Source: Subsaxibacter sp. CAU 1640
GTDB taxonomy: Bacteria > Bacteroidota > Bacteroidia > Flavobacteriales > Flavobacteriaceae
NCBI RefSeq assembly: GCF_023156585.1
Contig: NZ_JALNMI010000001.1
Span: 248,001 to 312,000 of the forward strand
DNA: 64,000 nt
Reading direction: 5' to 3'
Below are positions 1-8,055 of the stretch, piece by piece (position 1 is the first letter of the stretch; every line of letters starts with the position of its first letter). Below the pieces are notes generated by a model that worked only from the letters and a program-made list of their open reading frames with translations, was not told the origin of the DNA and ran no database searches. Made by a program: the position numbers and the translations under genes.

Positions 1-394
1 CAATATTGTCAATCAATGGTTTTCTGGGCTCAAAACTACCCAAACCGCCAGCAATGGCGACTACAGGAGCTTGATGCTTGGTGCCTTTGTTGGTTGTCAC
101 AATAAAGCTGCCGTCTTCTTGCTTTTCGATAGTATCTGCACGCTCGCCCAAAGTAAATCCAGGCTCAAACTGCTTGCATTGCTCCATTAGATTATTCGTC
201 AAATCGCCCGCCAGAATTTCTGGAAATCCTGGTATATCGTAAATAGGCTTTTTAGGGTAAATTTCTGAACATTGTCCACCTGGTTGTGGCAATGCATCTA
301 TAAGGTGGCACTTCAATTTTAATAAACCTGCTTCAAAAACAGCGAACAGTCCGGTTGGTCCAGCTCCTATGATGAGTATGTCAGTTTTAATCAT
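1..394 (-). CDS. Ferredoxin--NADP(+) reductase, thioredoxin-reductase-like (N-terminal part, cut by window)
   Basis: Translating the minus strand from the ATG at 394 gives an open frame running off the window start. An FAD-binding Rossmann motif GAGPTG lies at residues 10-15 and PGGQC at about 38-42, followed by a YPKKPIYDIPGFP-like stretch typical of YumC-type ferredoxin/flavodoxin-NADP reductases. This family moves electrons between NADPH and ferredoxin in the cytoplasm. It lies downstream of mrp-nfu on the same strand, 183 bp after nfu, so a link to Fe-S protein metabolism is plausible. The family call is firm for the N-terminal part only; the NADPH domain is mostly outside the window. Confidence 0.85.
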   Translation of the reverse strand, partial: MIKTDILIIGAGPTGLFAVFEAGLLKLKCHLIDALPQPGGQCSEIYPKKPIYDIPGFPEILAGDLTNNLMEQCKQFEPGFTLGERADTIEKQEDGSFIVTTNKGTKHQAPVVAIAGGLGSFEPRKPLIDNI

Positions 395-491
395 ATTTTG
401 ATGCCCAAGAATCTGGGCAGGAATTTTTATTCAACTTTATGGAAACAAAATTATGAGGTTTCCTTAAACTATTTTATGATAATTGTCAGTT

Positions 492-576
492 GCGTGAAGG
501 ATGGAGGCACTGTTGGAGCTCTCCCGCCACAAGCAGGAAGCGACTGCCGAGAGCCTGACCCTTGTGGTCACGCCCA
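492..576. repeat. REP-like intergenic repeat, copy 1
   Basis: This element starts with GCGTGAAGGATGGAGGCA and ends with GACCCTTGTGGTCACGCCCA. It matches the element at 4915-5010 at both ends while the middle differs. Its ends are inverted (GCGTGA/TCACGC). It sits directly after the nfu stop codon and before the reductase gene on the minus strand. Confidence 0.75.
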
Positions 577-577
577 A

Positions 578-820
578 TTATGCAACAACATTTATAACCT
601 GTTCAACTTGAGGCGCGTATTTCTTGATGGTCATCTCTACACCAGATTTTAAGGTCATTTGATTGACACTGCAGCCCACACAAGCACCTTGCAACTGCAC
701 CTTCACCAGCTTGTCATCTTCAATTGACAACAGCGAAATATCGCCACCATCGCTTTGTAAAAACGGACGGATCTCATCAAGTGCCTTTTCGATATTAAGT
801 CTTAATTCTTCTGTGGTCAT
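578..820 (-). CDS. NifU-like C-terminal domain Fe-S carrier (Nfu)
   Basis: This 80-residue protein is a stand-alone NifU C-terminal domain. Such proteins carry or transfer [4Fe-4S] clusters to apoproteins in the cytoplasm. The cluster-binding CVGC motif is at residues 47-50 (GACVGCSVNQMTL), and an SDGGDI motif lies near residues 23-28. It begins 2 bp after the mrp stop codon on the same strand, so the two are almost certainly cotranscribed, which fits a joint role in Fe-S maturation. Length and motifs are normal for the family. A repeat follows its stop codon. Confidence 0.92.
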   Translation of the reverse strand: MTTEELRLNIEKALDEIRPFLQSDGGDISLLSIEDDKLVKVQLQGACVGCSVNQMTLKSGVEMTIKKYAPQVEQVINVVA

Positions 821-822
821 AA

Positions 823-1959
823 CTATTTTTTAACTGCTGAACATCCAGCGATTGTTGTGATTTTTATAGCTTCTGTAGGTGGTAAATCATCGTTTCTTTT
901 CACAACTTGAGTCACCACATTTTGAGTCAATTTTTCAAAGGCTTGCTCGAGCGTCGTAGCAGTCTGCAATGCTGCAGGACGACCAACATCTCCTGCCTCT
1001 CTGATACTCTGAACCAACGGAATTTCTCCCAAAAATGGTACGTTTAAATCTTCCGCAAGGTTTTTGGCACCTTCTTGGCCGAAAATATAGTATTTGTTGT
1101 TCGGCAATTCATCTGGAGTAAAATACGCCATGTTTTCTATAATTCCCAATACCGGAACGTTGATGCTTTCTTGTTGAAACATTGCAACACCCTTTTTGGC
1201 ATCTGCCAAGGCTACATTTTGAGGTGTGCTAACTACGACAGCACCAGTAATAGGAAGTGATTGCATGATACTTAAGTGAATGTCTCCTGTTCCTGGTGGT
1301 AAATCTATCAGCATAAAATCAAGTTCGCCCCAATGTGCATCAAAAATCATCTGGTTTAGCGCTTTCGCAGCCATTGGACCACGCCAAACAACCGCTTGGT
1401 TAGGTTGTGTAAAAAATCCGATGGAAAGCACTTTTACGCCGTAGTTCTCTATCGGTTTCATTTTAGATTTCCCATCTATAGTGACAGCCAAAGGACGTTC
1501 ATTTTCAACATCAAACATGATTGGAATGGACGGTCCATAAATATCAGCATCCAAAACACCTACCTTGAAACCCATTTTGGCCAATGTTGCGGCCAAGTTT
1601 GCAGTGACTGTAGATTTCCCAACACCACCTTTACCTGAAGCGACCGCTACGATATTTTGGATACCAGGAATTGGTTTACCCTTTATAGTAATAGTAGCTG
1701 GTTTTGCAGGTGCTTCCACTTTAACGTTCACTTTCACTTTGGCCTTTTCATACACCAAATCATGGATGGTTTTCATGATTTCAACCTCGGTTTTTTTCTT
1801 TGCTTGAAGACTTGGATTTGAAATAGTGATATCCACAATCACCTCATCAGCAAAAGTAACAACATTTGTAACAGCACCACTTTCAACCATATTTTGTCCT
1901 TCACCAGGAGCAGAAATGGTCTCTAGAGCTTTAAAAATATCTTGTTTATGTAACTTCAT
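823..1959 (-). CDS. mrp: Mrp/NBP35-family iron-sulfur cluster carrier ATPase
   Basis: A 378-residue protein with an N-terminal MIP18/DUF59 domain (about 1-75) and a deviant-Walker P-loop ATPase domain (GKGGVGKS at 109-116, then DADIYGPS and DLPPGTGD). Mrp/ApbC proteins bind and transfer Fe-S clusters using ATP. The CxxC pair found in many homologues after the IENMAYF motif is not evident here (the text reads YFTPDELPNNKYY), so cluster binding may rely on other residues. It is the first gene of an operon with nfu. A -7 promoter box lies at 2050-2057 and a palindrome overlaps the predicted transcription start. Confidence 0.93.
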   Translation of the reverse strand: MKLHKQDIFKALETISAPGEGQNMVESGAVTNVVTFADEVIVDITISNPSLQAKKKTEVEIMKTIHDLVYEKAKVKVNVKVEAPAKPATITIKGKPIPGIQNIVAVASGKGGVGKSTVTANLAATLAKMGFKVGVLDADIYGPSIPIMFDVENERPLAVTIDGKSKMKPIENYGVKVLSIGFFTQPNQAVVWRGPMAAKALNQMIFDAHWGELDFMLIDLPPGTGDIHLSIMQSLPITGAVVVSTPQNVALADAKKGVAMFQQESINVPVLGIIENMAYFTPDELPNNKYYIFGQEGAKNLAEDLNVPFLGEIPLVQSIREAGDVGRPAALQTATTLEQAFEKLTQNVVTQVVKRNDDLPPTEAIKITTIAGCSAVKK

Positions 1960-2029
1960 TTTTATTGATATGGAAGAAATAAAAACAGCTGTTTCAATCT
2001 CAATTTTCTATCTCTATCTTTAACTTAAA

Positions 2030-2057
2030 TTTAGAATTGTTCTAAAATGCAAATATA
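2030..2057 (-). promoter_or_regulatory. mrp-nfu promoter with palindromic operator candidate
   Basis: On the minus strand TATATTTG (2057-2050) matches the Bacteroidetes -7 box TAnnTTTG. The expected start, about 7 bases further on, falls in a perfect 7-bp inverted repeat, TTTAGAA-TTG-TTCTAAA (2030-2046). A repressor site at +1 is a natural reading. I see no clear -33 TTG. Confidence 0.45.
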
Positions 2058-2203
2058 CTTAATAAAGATTGAAGAGAGAAGTATGGTTATTTTAGTTTTT
2101 TATGGGTGAATTTATATTCCTTATAAATGTCTAATTATATCATGAAGCTTTGAAAGCAACTGATTCTTTCCTATTTTAGAAGCTCCAATATTTTCCTGAT
2201 ACA

Positions 2204-3169
2204 ATGAAAAACAGCCTCTTTTATTTTTGCTTTTTTATTTGCTTGTGTTTACAGGCCCAAATCATCAATATTCCAGACCAAAATTTTAAAAATGCTCTAA
2301 TAGCTGCAGGAATAGACTCAAATGGTGATAATCAAATTCAAGTATCTGAAGCCGAACAGGTGACTAATCTCGGTTCCTATATGATAGGTCAAAGCATTTC
2401 ATCTATAGAGGGAATTGAATTTTTCATTAACCTCACACAATTAAATGTTGCAGGAAATCAACTGACTACCATAAATGGAGTGGGTTTAGAAAACCTTACA
2501 AATCTCACAAATATTAATTGCATTGGAAACCAAATTGAAAGTATTGACATTACAAATTTTCCAACACTTTATACTTTATGGTGTTCGGATAACCCTCTCT
2601 CGGAAATCAATTTAGGAGCTAGTGACGTCTTCTCCTATCTACTTTGCAGCAATACTTTGTTGGAATCAATTGATTTTACAACATTGCCCAATGGAAGTGC
2701 TTTAGTATGTGACAACATGCCATTGCTTGCATCGATTAACATTAAGAATGGTGCCGATATATCTGGATGCTGTGGGAACTGGTATTTACAGTTCGACAAT
2801 TGCCCGAACTTGAATTATATATGTGCTGACGAATCTGAATTATATATTGCAGAATATCTTGCAAATGTATATGGTTATACAAGCTTGACAATAGATTCCA
2901 ATTGCGGAAACCTGGGTGTGCCTGAAGTTGATACCAATGGCGAAATCTCTATCTTCCCAAATCCAACAAACGGACTTATAACTATTGAATCAAGTTTTAT
3001 TTTAGATAAAATTATCGTTTATGATATGTTTGGGCGTGAAGTGACATCCAATAAAAACAGAAGGACAAATGATGTACAAATAAGACTTGATGATTTACCT
3101 TCTGGAATTTATATTTTGAAACTTGGCACCTCTAATGGTGAGCATTTTAAACGAATCTTAAAAAAATAA
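2204..3169 (+). CDS. Secreted leucine-rich-repeat protein with T9SS sorting domain
   Basis: This 321-residue protein has an N-terminal signal peptide (about 1-19, ending LQAQ). An IPDQNFKNALI segment with a DSNGDNQIQVSEAE stretch follows; that acidic motif resembles EF-hand or dockerin calcium loops. Irregular leucine-rich repeats come next (LTNLTNINCIGNQIESIDI and similar). The C-terminal ~80 residues form a Por/type A sorting domain (ISIFPNPTNGLI, then SGIYILKLG and the end KRILKK), so it should be exported by T9SS and anchored or released at the surface. The architecture matches the gene at 46093-47289. The ligand is unknown. It runs tail to tail with the atl gene, with no gap. Confidence 0.85.
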   Translation: MKNSLFYFCFFICLCLQAQIINIPDQNFKNALIAAGIDSNGDNQIQVSEAEQVTNLGSYMIGQSISSIEGIEFFINLTQLNVAGNQLTTINGVGLENLTNLTNINCIGNQIESIDITNFPTLYTLWCSDNPLSEINLGASDVFSYLLCSNTLLESIDFTTLPNGSALVCDNMPLLASINIKNGADISGCCGNWYLQFDNCPNLNYICADESELYIAEYLANVYGYTSLTIDSNCGNLGVPEVDTNGEISIFPNPTNGLITIESSFILDKIIVYDMFGREVTSNKNRRTNDVQIRLDDLPSGIYILKLGTSNGEHFKRILKK

Positions 3170-3502
3170 TTATAGTTCTTTTAAAGGATCCCAAAACACC
3201 TTTTCAAAATTCAAAATTTGATTGTCTTTAACCTTGATTCCTTCGCTTTCCAATAATTGTTGCATCAAATTAGTGCCATCAAAATGATGTTTGCCTGTTA
3301 GCAAACCTTTTCTGTTCACCACACGATGCGCTGGAACGTCTTTTCCTGTTGAACCATTCATAGCATAACCAACCATCCTGGCACTTCTTGCTGCACCAAG
3401 ATAGGTAGCAATTGCTCCATAACTCGTAACTCTTCCATATGGAATAAGTTTTGTAACCTCATAAACTTTATCAAAAAAATTGAGAGTTTCTTGCTTCATC
3501 AC
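3170..3502 (-). CDS. MGMT-family alkyltransferase-like protein without acceptor cysteine
   Basis: A 110-residue methyltransferase C-terminal domain, related to O6-alkylguanine-DNA alkyltransferases. The active-site PCHRV motif reads PAHRVV here (residues 57-62), so the alkyl-accepting cysteine is replaced by Ala58. Alkyltransferase-like (ATL) proteins of this sort cannot remove alkyl groups; known members bind O6-alkylguanine, flip it out and flag it for nucleotide excision repair. The helix-turn-helix and arginine finger region (SARMVGYAM) is kept. It overlaps the lysE-like gene by 4 bp and is probably translated with it. Confidence 0.88.
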   Translation of the reverse strand: MMKQETLNFFDKVYEVTKLIPYGRVTSYGAIATYLGAARSARMVGYAMNGSTGKDVPAHRVVNRKGLLTGKHHFDGTNLMQQLLESEGIKVKDNQILNFEKVFWDPLKEL

Positions 3503-4128
3503 AGTTCCATCAAAATATTAATTAAGGTAACGCCTGCGATAATGCCTGTGATGGCTCCTATGATGTAATTCATATTTTTTTGTGAGGTGAAGTTTTTACC
3601 TTTTATTTTATCAAAGAAGAAAATATAAACGTAAAGCATGACAAATGTACCTGTTGCAGCTCCAGAAACATAGGAAATAATGGAAGTACGTTCAAATTCC
3701 ATCCATCCGAAAGACGAAATTGTTATGGTCATATAAGCTTGATATGGAATCGGGAAAATATTGATAGCTGATAAAAACATGCCCTGAAAAAAACGACTGT
3801 GTTTGCTTTTTGAAGGTGTATCGATATCAGGCTTTGGGTTTGGTTTGGCTATCAAAAGAAAATAAATGGCAATCAAGACAAAAATCACAAATGCCACGCG
3901 CTGCAACACTTCTATAACGCTTTGATGGTTGCTCAGATACCTTGCAAACATCGATGCAATATACGTTTGAAGAAATACAATGACACAAACACCTGCAGAA
4001 AACATGATGCCTCTACTGTAGCCTTCTTTTAGGCTAATTTTGGCAGCAGTCATATTTAACAGTCCAGGAGGAATGACACCAACGAGTGCAATAATCAAAC
4101 CCAAGAAGAATAGGACTGTTATATTCAA
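3499..4128 (-). CDS. LysE-family transporter
   Basis: A 209-residue membrane protein with about six hydrophobic segments and the N-terminal signature GVIPPGLLNMTAAKISLKEG, in line with the LysE/RhtB exporter family that exports amino acids or related metabolites. The substrate cannot be read from the sequence. The C-terminal 4 bp overlap the atl gene, and the start lies 2 bp after the trmB stop, so trmB, lysE-like and atl look like one transcript. The shared transcription probably reflects compact packing rather than common function. Confidence 0.82.
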   Translation of the reverse strand: MNITVLFFLGLIIALVGVIPPGLLNMTAAKISLKEGYSRGIMFSAGVCVIVFLQTYIASMFARYLSNHQSVIEVLQRVAFVIFVLIAIYFLLIAKPNPKPDIDTPSKSKHSRFFQGMFLSAINIFPIPYQAYMTITISSFGWMEFERTSIISYVSGAATGTFVMLYVYIFFFDKIKGKNFTSQKNMNYIIGAITGIIAGVTLINILMEL

Positions 4129-4130
4129 AA

Positions 4131-4805
4131 CTATTTGATTTTAAATCTAATATAAGTAATTGGTTTGTTTTTCTCTAAATAAAGTCCTTCGTAATGTGTT
4201 TGAATGCTTGTTACCTCATCTGGACTACCTTCTTGTCTATACACATTATGATTGGCATACAACACCTCATGCCCTTCTCCATGCAATAGCCCTAACGTAT
4301 AGCCATGCATGAACTCGCTATCTGTTTTTAGATTCACAACGCCATCATCCTTTAAAATTTTCTTATATCGTTTTAAAAATTCGGAATTGGTCATGCGGTG
4401 TTTTGTCCTCTTGTATTTGATTTGAGGGTCGGGAAATGTTATCCAAATTTCGTCTACTTCTTTTTCGTCAAAAGCCAAATCAATCAATTCAATCTGTGTG
4501 CGTAGAAAAGCGACATTTTCAATTTGCTCTTCTACTGCAGTTTTCGCACCTCTCCAAAACCGTGCGCCTTTGATATCAATGCCAATAAAATTTTTATTTG
4601 GATATCTTTTGGCTAATGCAATGCTGTACTCTCCTTTTCCACAACCCAATTCTAACACTAAAGGATTTGAATTCTTAAAAAAGCTCTTGTTCCATTGCCC
4701 TTTTAAATCAAATTGGTGATGGACCAATTCGTCTCGAGTTGGCTGTATCACGTTTCCAAAGGTTTCGTTTTCCCTGAAACGCTTTAATTTGTTTTTGCTT
4801 CCCAC
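4131..4805 (-). CDS. trmB: tRNA (guanine-N7)-methyltransferase TrmB
   Basis: This 224-residue SAM-dependent methyltransferase forms m7G46 in the tRNA variable loop. It shows the SAM-binding motif ELGCGKGEY (52-60), the family motif ITFPDPQIKYKRTKHRM and the C-terminal VTSIQTHYEGLY stretch. Length is normal. It is the first gene of the trmB-lysE-atl transcription unit. No unusual features. Confidence 0.95.
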   Translation of the reverse strand: MGSKNKLKRFRENETFGNVIQPTRDELVHHQFDLKGQWNKSFFKNSNPLVLELGCGKGEYSIALAKRYPNKNFIGIDIKGARFWRGAKTAVEEQIENVAFLRTQIELIDLAFDEKEVDEIWITFPDPQIKYKRTKHRMTNSEFLKRYKKILKDDGVVNLKTDSEFMHGYTLGLLHGEGHEVLYANHNVYRQEGSPDEVTSIQTHYEGLYLEKNKPITYIRFKIK

Positions 4806-4870
4806 TGATGTTGAGTTAGATTATTGAATTTTGACTGTAGAATTAATAATTTGGCAAAATTAAGGAAATA

Positions 4871-4898
4871 TTTGAAAGCGTTATTATACGTATCTTTG
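4871..4898 (+). promoter_or_regulatory. Bacteroidetes-type promoter for the glycosyltransferase gene
   Basis: TTTG (4871-4874) and TATCTTTG (4891-4898) are separated by 16 bases and match the -33/-7 consensus. The predicted start near 4905 would place the whole repeat at 4915-5010 in the 5' leader of the downstream gene. Confidence 0.55.
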
Positions 4899-4914
4899 AT
4901 TGTTATTCTAATTT

Positions 4915-5010
4915 GCGTGAGGGATTGAGGCATTGTTGAAGCTCTTAAACTATTTCAAAAAAAATAGTTTAAAGCGACTGCCGAAAGCCCGACCCTTGTG
5001 GTCACGCCCA
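4915..5010. repeat. REP-like intergenic repeat, copy 2
   Basis: The left end GCGTGAGGGATTGAGGCA and the right end GACCCTTGTGGTCACGCCCA match copy 1 at 492-576. The centre is different and carries a perfect hairpin (TTAAACTATTT/AAATAGTTTAA). The repeat lies between a promoter and the ATG at 5019, so it would be transcribed as leader RNA. Confidence 0.78.
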
Positions 5011-5018
5011 AAAGATGT

Positions 5019-6074
5019 ATGGGAAAACGAATATTGGTTGCGCCATTAAATTGGGGTTTGGGTCATGCCACGCGATGCATTCCGATTATCAATGCGCTAA
5101 TAGATAATGATTTTGAGCCTGTTATAGCAAGTGATGGTGTTGCGCTGGAGTTGCTGAAGAAAGAATTTCCAGATTTAGAGTGTATTGAGTTGCCTGGTTA
5201 CGACATCAAATACTCGAAAAAAGGGTGCTTTTTGAAACTTAAGCTTTTGAAAGATTCTCCGAAGGTGATCAATGCCATAAAAGCAGAAAAAAAAGCCACC
5301 AAAGACATCATTGAAAACTATAATATCAAAGGTATAATCTCCGATAACCGCTTGGGTGTTTACAATAAGCACGTTCCTTCTGTTTTCATTACGCATCAAC
5401 TGCAAGTTTTAAGCGGAAACACCACATGGTTGAGTACGAAAATGCATCAAAAAATAATGACAAAGTTTGATGAATGCTGGGTTCCTGACAATGTAGGAGA
5501 ACCAAATTTAAGCGGGAAACTTGGACACACGCATTTATCGCATAAAAGCGTAAAATACATTGGTCCTTTGAGCCGCTTTAATAAATTGGATTGCGAAAAG
5601 ATTTATGATGTTATGGTTTTACTTTCTGGACCTGAACCTCAAAGAGGTCTTCTCGAGAAAAAACTACTTACTGAATTCAAAGATTACTCTGGAAAGGTTC
5701 TTTTTGTAAAGGGAATTGTTGAAAAAGAACATCAAAAATCGGTTGAAGGCAACATGACCATTCATAATTTTTTAATGGGAAAAGAACTTGAAAAGGCATT
5801 GAACGAAAGCAGGCTCATCCTTTCTCGTTCTGGATACACAACTATCATGGATTTGGCAAAATTGGGAAAAAAAGCATTCTTCATTCCGACGCCTGGCCAG
5901 TTTGAACAGGAATATTTAGCAAAACGCCTTACAGAAGATGGGTTTGTCCCTAGTTGTAAACAAGATCATTTTAAAATCGAGAAATTAGATGAAGTGAAAA
6001 ATCACAAAGGCCTAGAAACGTTTGATTATGAAGTGAATTTTAAAAGATTATTTCACCTTTTCAAGGGTGAATGA
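5019..6074 (+). CDS. MurG-like (GT28/GT1 type) glycosyltransferase
   Basis: A cytoplasmic GT-B fold glycosyltransferase of about 351 residues. The N-terminus (MGKRILVAPLNWGLGHATR) has the glycine-rich, His-containing loop of MurG/UDP-glycosyltransferases, and the C-terminal half has SRSGYTTIMDLAKLGKKAF and PTPGQFEQEYLA, as in nucleotide-sugar-binding GT domains. Donor and acceptor are unknown. I chose ATG 5019 because an upstream GTG (4998) lies in the repeat and would add residues with no family match. The last 27 bp overlap the end of the convergent histidine-kinase gene. Confidence 0.82.
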   Translation: MGKRILVAPLNWGLGHATRCIPIINALIDNDFEPVIASDGVALELLKKEFPDLECIELPGYDIKYSKKGCFLKLKLLKDSPKVINAIKAEKKATKDIIENYNIKGIISDNRLGVYNKHVPSVFITHQLQVLSGNTTWLSTKMHQKIMTKFDECWVPDNVGEPNLSGKLGHTHLSHKSVKYIGPLSRFNKLDCEKIYDVMVLLSGPEPQRGLLEKKLLTEFKDYSGKVLFVKGIVEKEHQKSVEGNMTIHNFLMGKELEKALNESRLILSRSGYTTIMDLAKLGKKAFFIPTPGQFEQEYLAKRLTEDGFVPSCKQDHFKIEKLDEVKNHKGLETFDYEVNFKRLFHLFKGE

Positions 6075-7091
6075 AAATTCACTTCCTACATTAGGTTCGC
6101 TCTCAACATAGATTTTTTCGTCATGTGCTTCCATAATATGCTTAACGATAGACAATCCAAGCCCTGAACCTCCTTCGCGACGAGAACCACTTTTATCAAC
6201 CCTAAAGAATCGCTCAAAAAGACGTTTTAAATTGGCCTTCGAGATGCCTTCACCATTATCGGTCACACGCACAATGACCTTGTTTTTTATTAAGTTTTCG
6301 ATACTTACTTCGGTAGTGCCCTTTTCTTTACCATACTTTATGGAGTTGACTACAAGATTGGTCAGAACTTGCTGAATTCTTTCTTTATCAGCCTTCACCA
6401 ATATTGGAGTATTATAATCCATATCAAACATCAATGTGATTTTTTTCTTGGCAGCCTTCATCTCGAGCAAATCAAAAACACTCTGAATGACTTCAATAAT
6501 GTCGAATTCTTCAATTTTCAGACTTAAATCACCTACTTCGAGCTTGGTAATCATGTCCAAATCTTTCACTATATAGATGAGTCTTTCCACACCTTTACTC
6601 GCCCTAGCGAGGTACTTTTTACGAATACGCTCGTCTTCCATGGCACCGTCGAGAAGGGTCAAAATATACCCTTGGACAGTAAATAGAGGTGTTTTCAACT
6701 CGTGCGACACATTACCTAAAAACTCCTTTCTGTACTCCTCCCTAACTTTTAAAGTTTCTATTTCCAGTTTTTTGTCTTTGGCAAACTTGTCAATCTCTTG
6801 AGTCAAAGTCGCCATATCTGTTGTTATTGGTTGTTTGATCAAAGAGGCTGATTCTAGAAGCGTTAGGTCATCATAGATTTTTTTGACTCTTCTGTAGATA
6901 AATCGCTCAACGCGATACTGAATAATAAAGAAACAAATGGCGTAGCAAATAGGGATAAATCCCAAAACCACAAACCAGTTGAAGGTATTACCAACGTATA
7001 AAAAAACGTTCAATAGGAGCGTAAGACAAATAGTGATGTAGAGCGATGTCTTAATCGCAAACTTATAAGTCTTTTTAAGTTTTTTTTGCAT
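6048..7091 (-). CDS. Sensor histidine kinase (PhoR-like)
   Basis: This 347-residue inner-membrane kinase has two transmembrane segments (about 15-58), a short linker and a HisKA domain with FLGNVSHELKTPL, where His130 is the phosphorylation site. A HATPase_c domain follows (N box VVNSIKYG, DNGEGI, GGSGLGLSIV). No large periplasmic domain is present, so the signal is probably membrane-related or relayed by a partner. The start overlaps the response-regulator stop in a TAATG arrangement, so the two are translationally coupled. Its 3' end overlaps the glycosyltransferase gene by 27 bp. Confidence 0.93.
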   Translation of the reverse strand: MQKKLKKTYKFAIKTSLYITICLTLLLNVFLYVGNTFNWFVVLGFIPICYAICFFIIQYRVERFIYRRVKKIYDDLTLLESASLIKQPITTDMATLTQEIDKFAKDKKLEIETLKVREEYRKEFLGNVSHELKTPLFTVQGYILTLLDGAMEDERIRKKYLARASKGVERLIYIVKDLDMITKLEVGDLSLKIEEFDIIEVIQSVFDLLEMKAAKKKITLMFDMDYNTPILVKADKERIQQVLTNLVVNSIKYGKEKGTTEVSIENLIKNKVIVRVTDNGEGISKANLKRLFERFFRVDKSGSRREGGSGLGLSIVKHIMEAHDEKIYVESEPNVGSEFSFTLEKVK

Positions 7092-7774
7092 TAATCAACA
7101 AACTTATACCCAACACCCTTGACGGTCTTAAAGCATTTGTCGCCGATTTTTTCACGAAGTTTTCTAATATGTACATCAATCGTACGTCCACCAACAACCA
7201 CTTCATTGCCCCAAACTTTGTCTAGGATTTCTTCTCGCTTGAATACTTTGCCAGGTTTTGTAGCCAACAAAGATAACAATTCAAACTCTTTTCGAGGCAA
7301 GATAATCTCTTCTCCTTTATGAGAAATCTTGTATTCTTCCCTATTGATGACCAATGATCCAATCTTCATGACTGATTCTGCCGTATCATCTTCTTTTAAT
7401 CGTCTCAACAAAGCTTTGACTTTGCTTACGAGAACTTTCGGTTTAATTGGCTTTGTAATATAGTCATCTGCACCAGCATCAAACCCAGCAACTTGCGAAT
7501 AATCCTCGCCTCTTGCTGTTAAAAAGGTGATGATGACATCGCTTAAATCTGGGATTTTTCTAATCTGCTCGCATGCTTCAATACCATCCATTTCTGGCAT
7601 CATTACGTCCAAGATTATAAGGTGAGGCTTTTCTTTTTTGGCTTTTTTTACGGCTTCAATACCATTTTCAGCTGTGATGACATTGTAGCCTTCTGAAGAA
7701 AGGTTGTATCCTACTATCTCTAAAATATCTGGTTCGTCATCGACCAATAATATCTTAATTTCTCTTTTTTTCAT
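7091..7774 (-). CDS. OmpR/PhoB-family response regulator
   Basis: A 227-residue two-domain regulator. The receiver domain (about 1-120) has the acidic pair D12/D13, the phosphoacceptor D56 (LIILDVMMP) and the conserved K in ITKPIKP. The C-terminal winged-helix DNA-binding domain (about 130-226) ends GRTIDVHIRKLREKIG and VKGVGYKF. It is the cognate partner of the kinase directly downstream. Orthologous pairs in flavobacteria resemble PhoB/PhoR; the target genes cannot be inferred here. Confidence 0.93.
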   Translation of the reverse strand: MKKREIKILLVDDEPDILEIVGYNLSSEGYNVITAENGIEAVKKAKKEKPHLIILDVMMPEMDGIEACEQIRKIPDLSDVIITFLTARGEDYSQVAGFDAGADDYITKPIKPKVLVSKVKALLRRLKEDDTAESVMKIGSLVINREEYKISHKGEEIILPRKEFELLSLLATKPGKVFKREEILDKVWGNEVVVGGRTIDVHIRKLREKIGDKCFKTVKGVGYKFVD

Positions 7775-8055
7775 CTGTAAATTTTTATTTGTTTTTTAAA
7801 GACAGATGTAATTTGCCAAGTGCTACTTTGATTTGTTACTTTGGCTCATTTCATTGCTTAAAGTTAGAACAAATTAGACAATGTAAAGATAGAATTAATA
7901 ACAAAAAGTTATAACAACTCACTCAATCATAACAATATGGTAACCTTGTGATGAGTTTTTCCTAGCGTTTAAATGATTACTTGTTTGGTTTAACATTTTT
8001 TTGGTACATATTTTGTGATTATTTATTACATTTAAACAAGAGAACTTAATATTTG

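Noticed and set aside
398-652. 84-residue plus-strand frame across the repeat and nfu 3' end
   Set aside because: Runs through the REP-like element and antisense to nfu.
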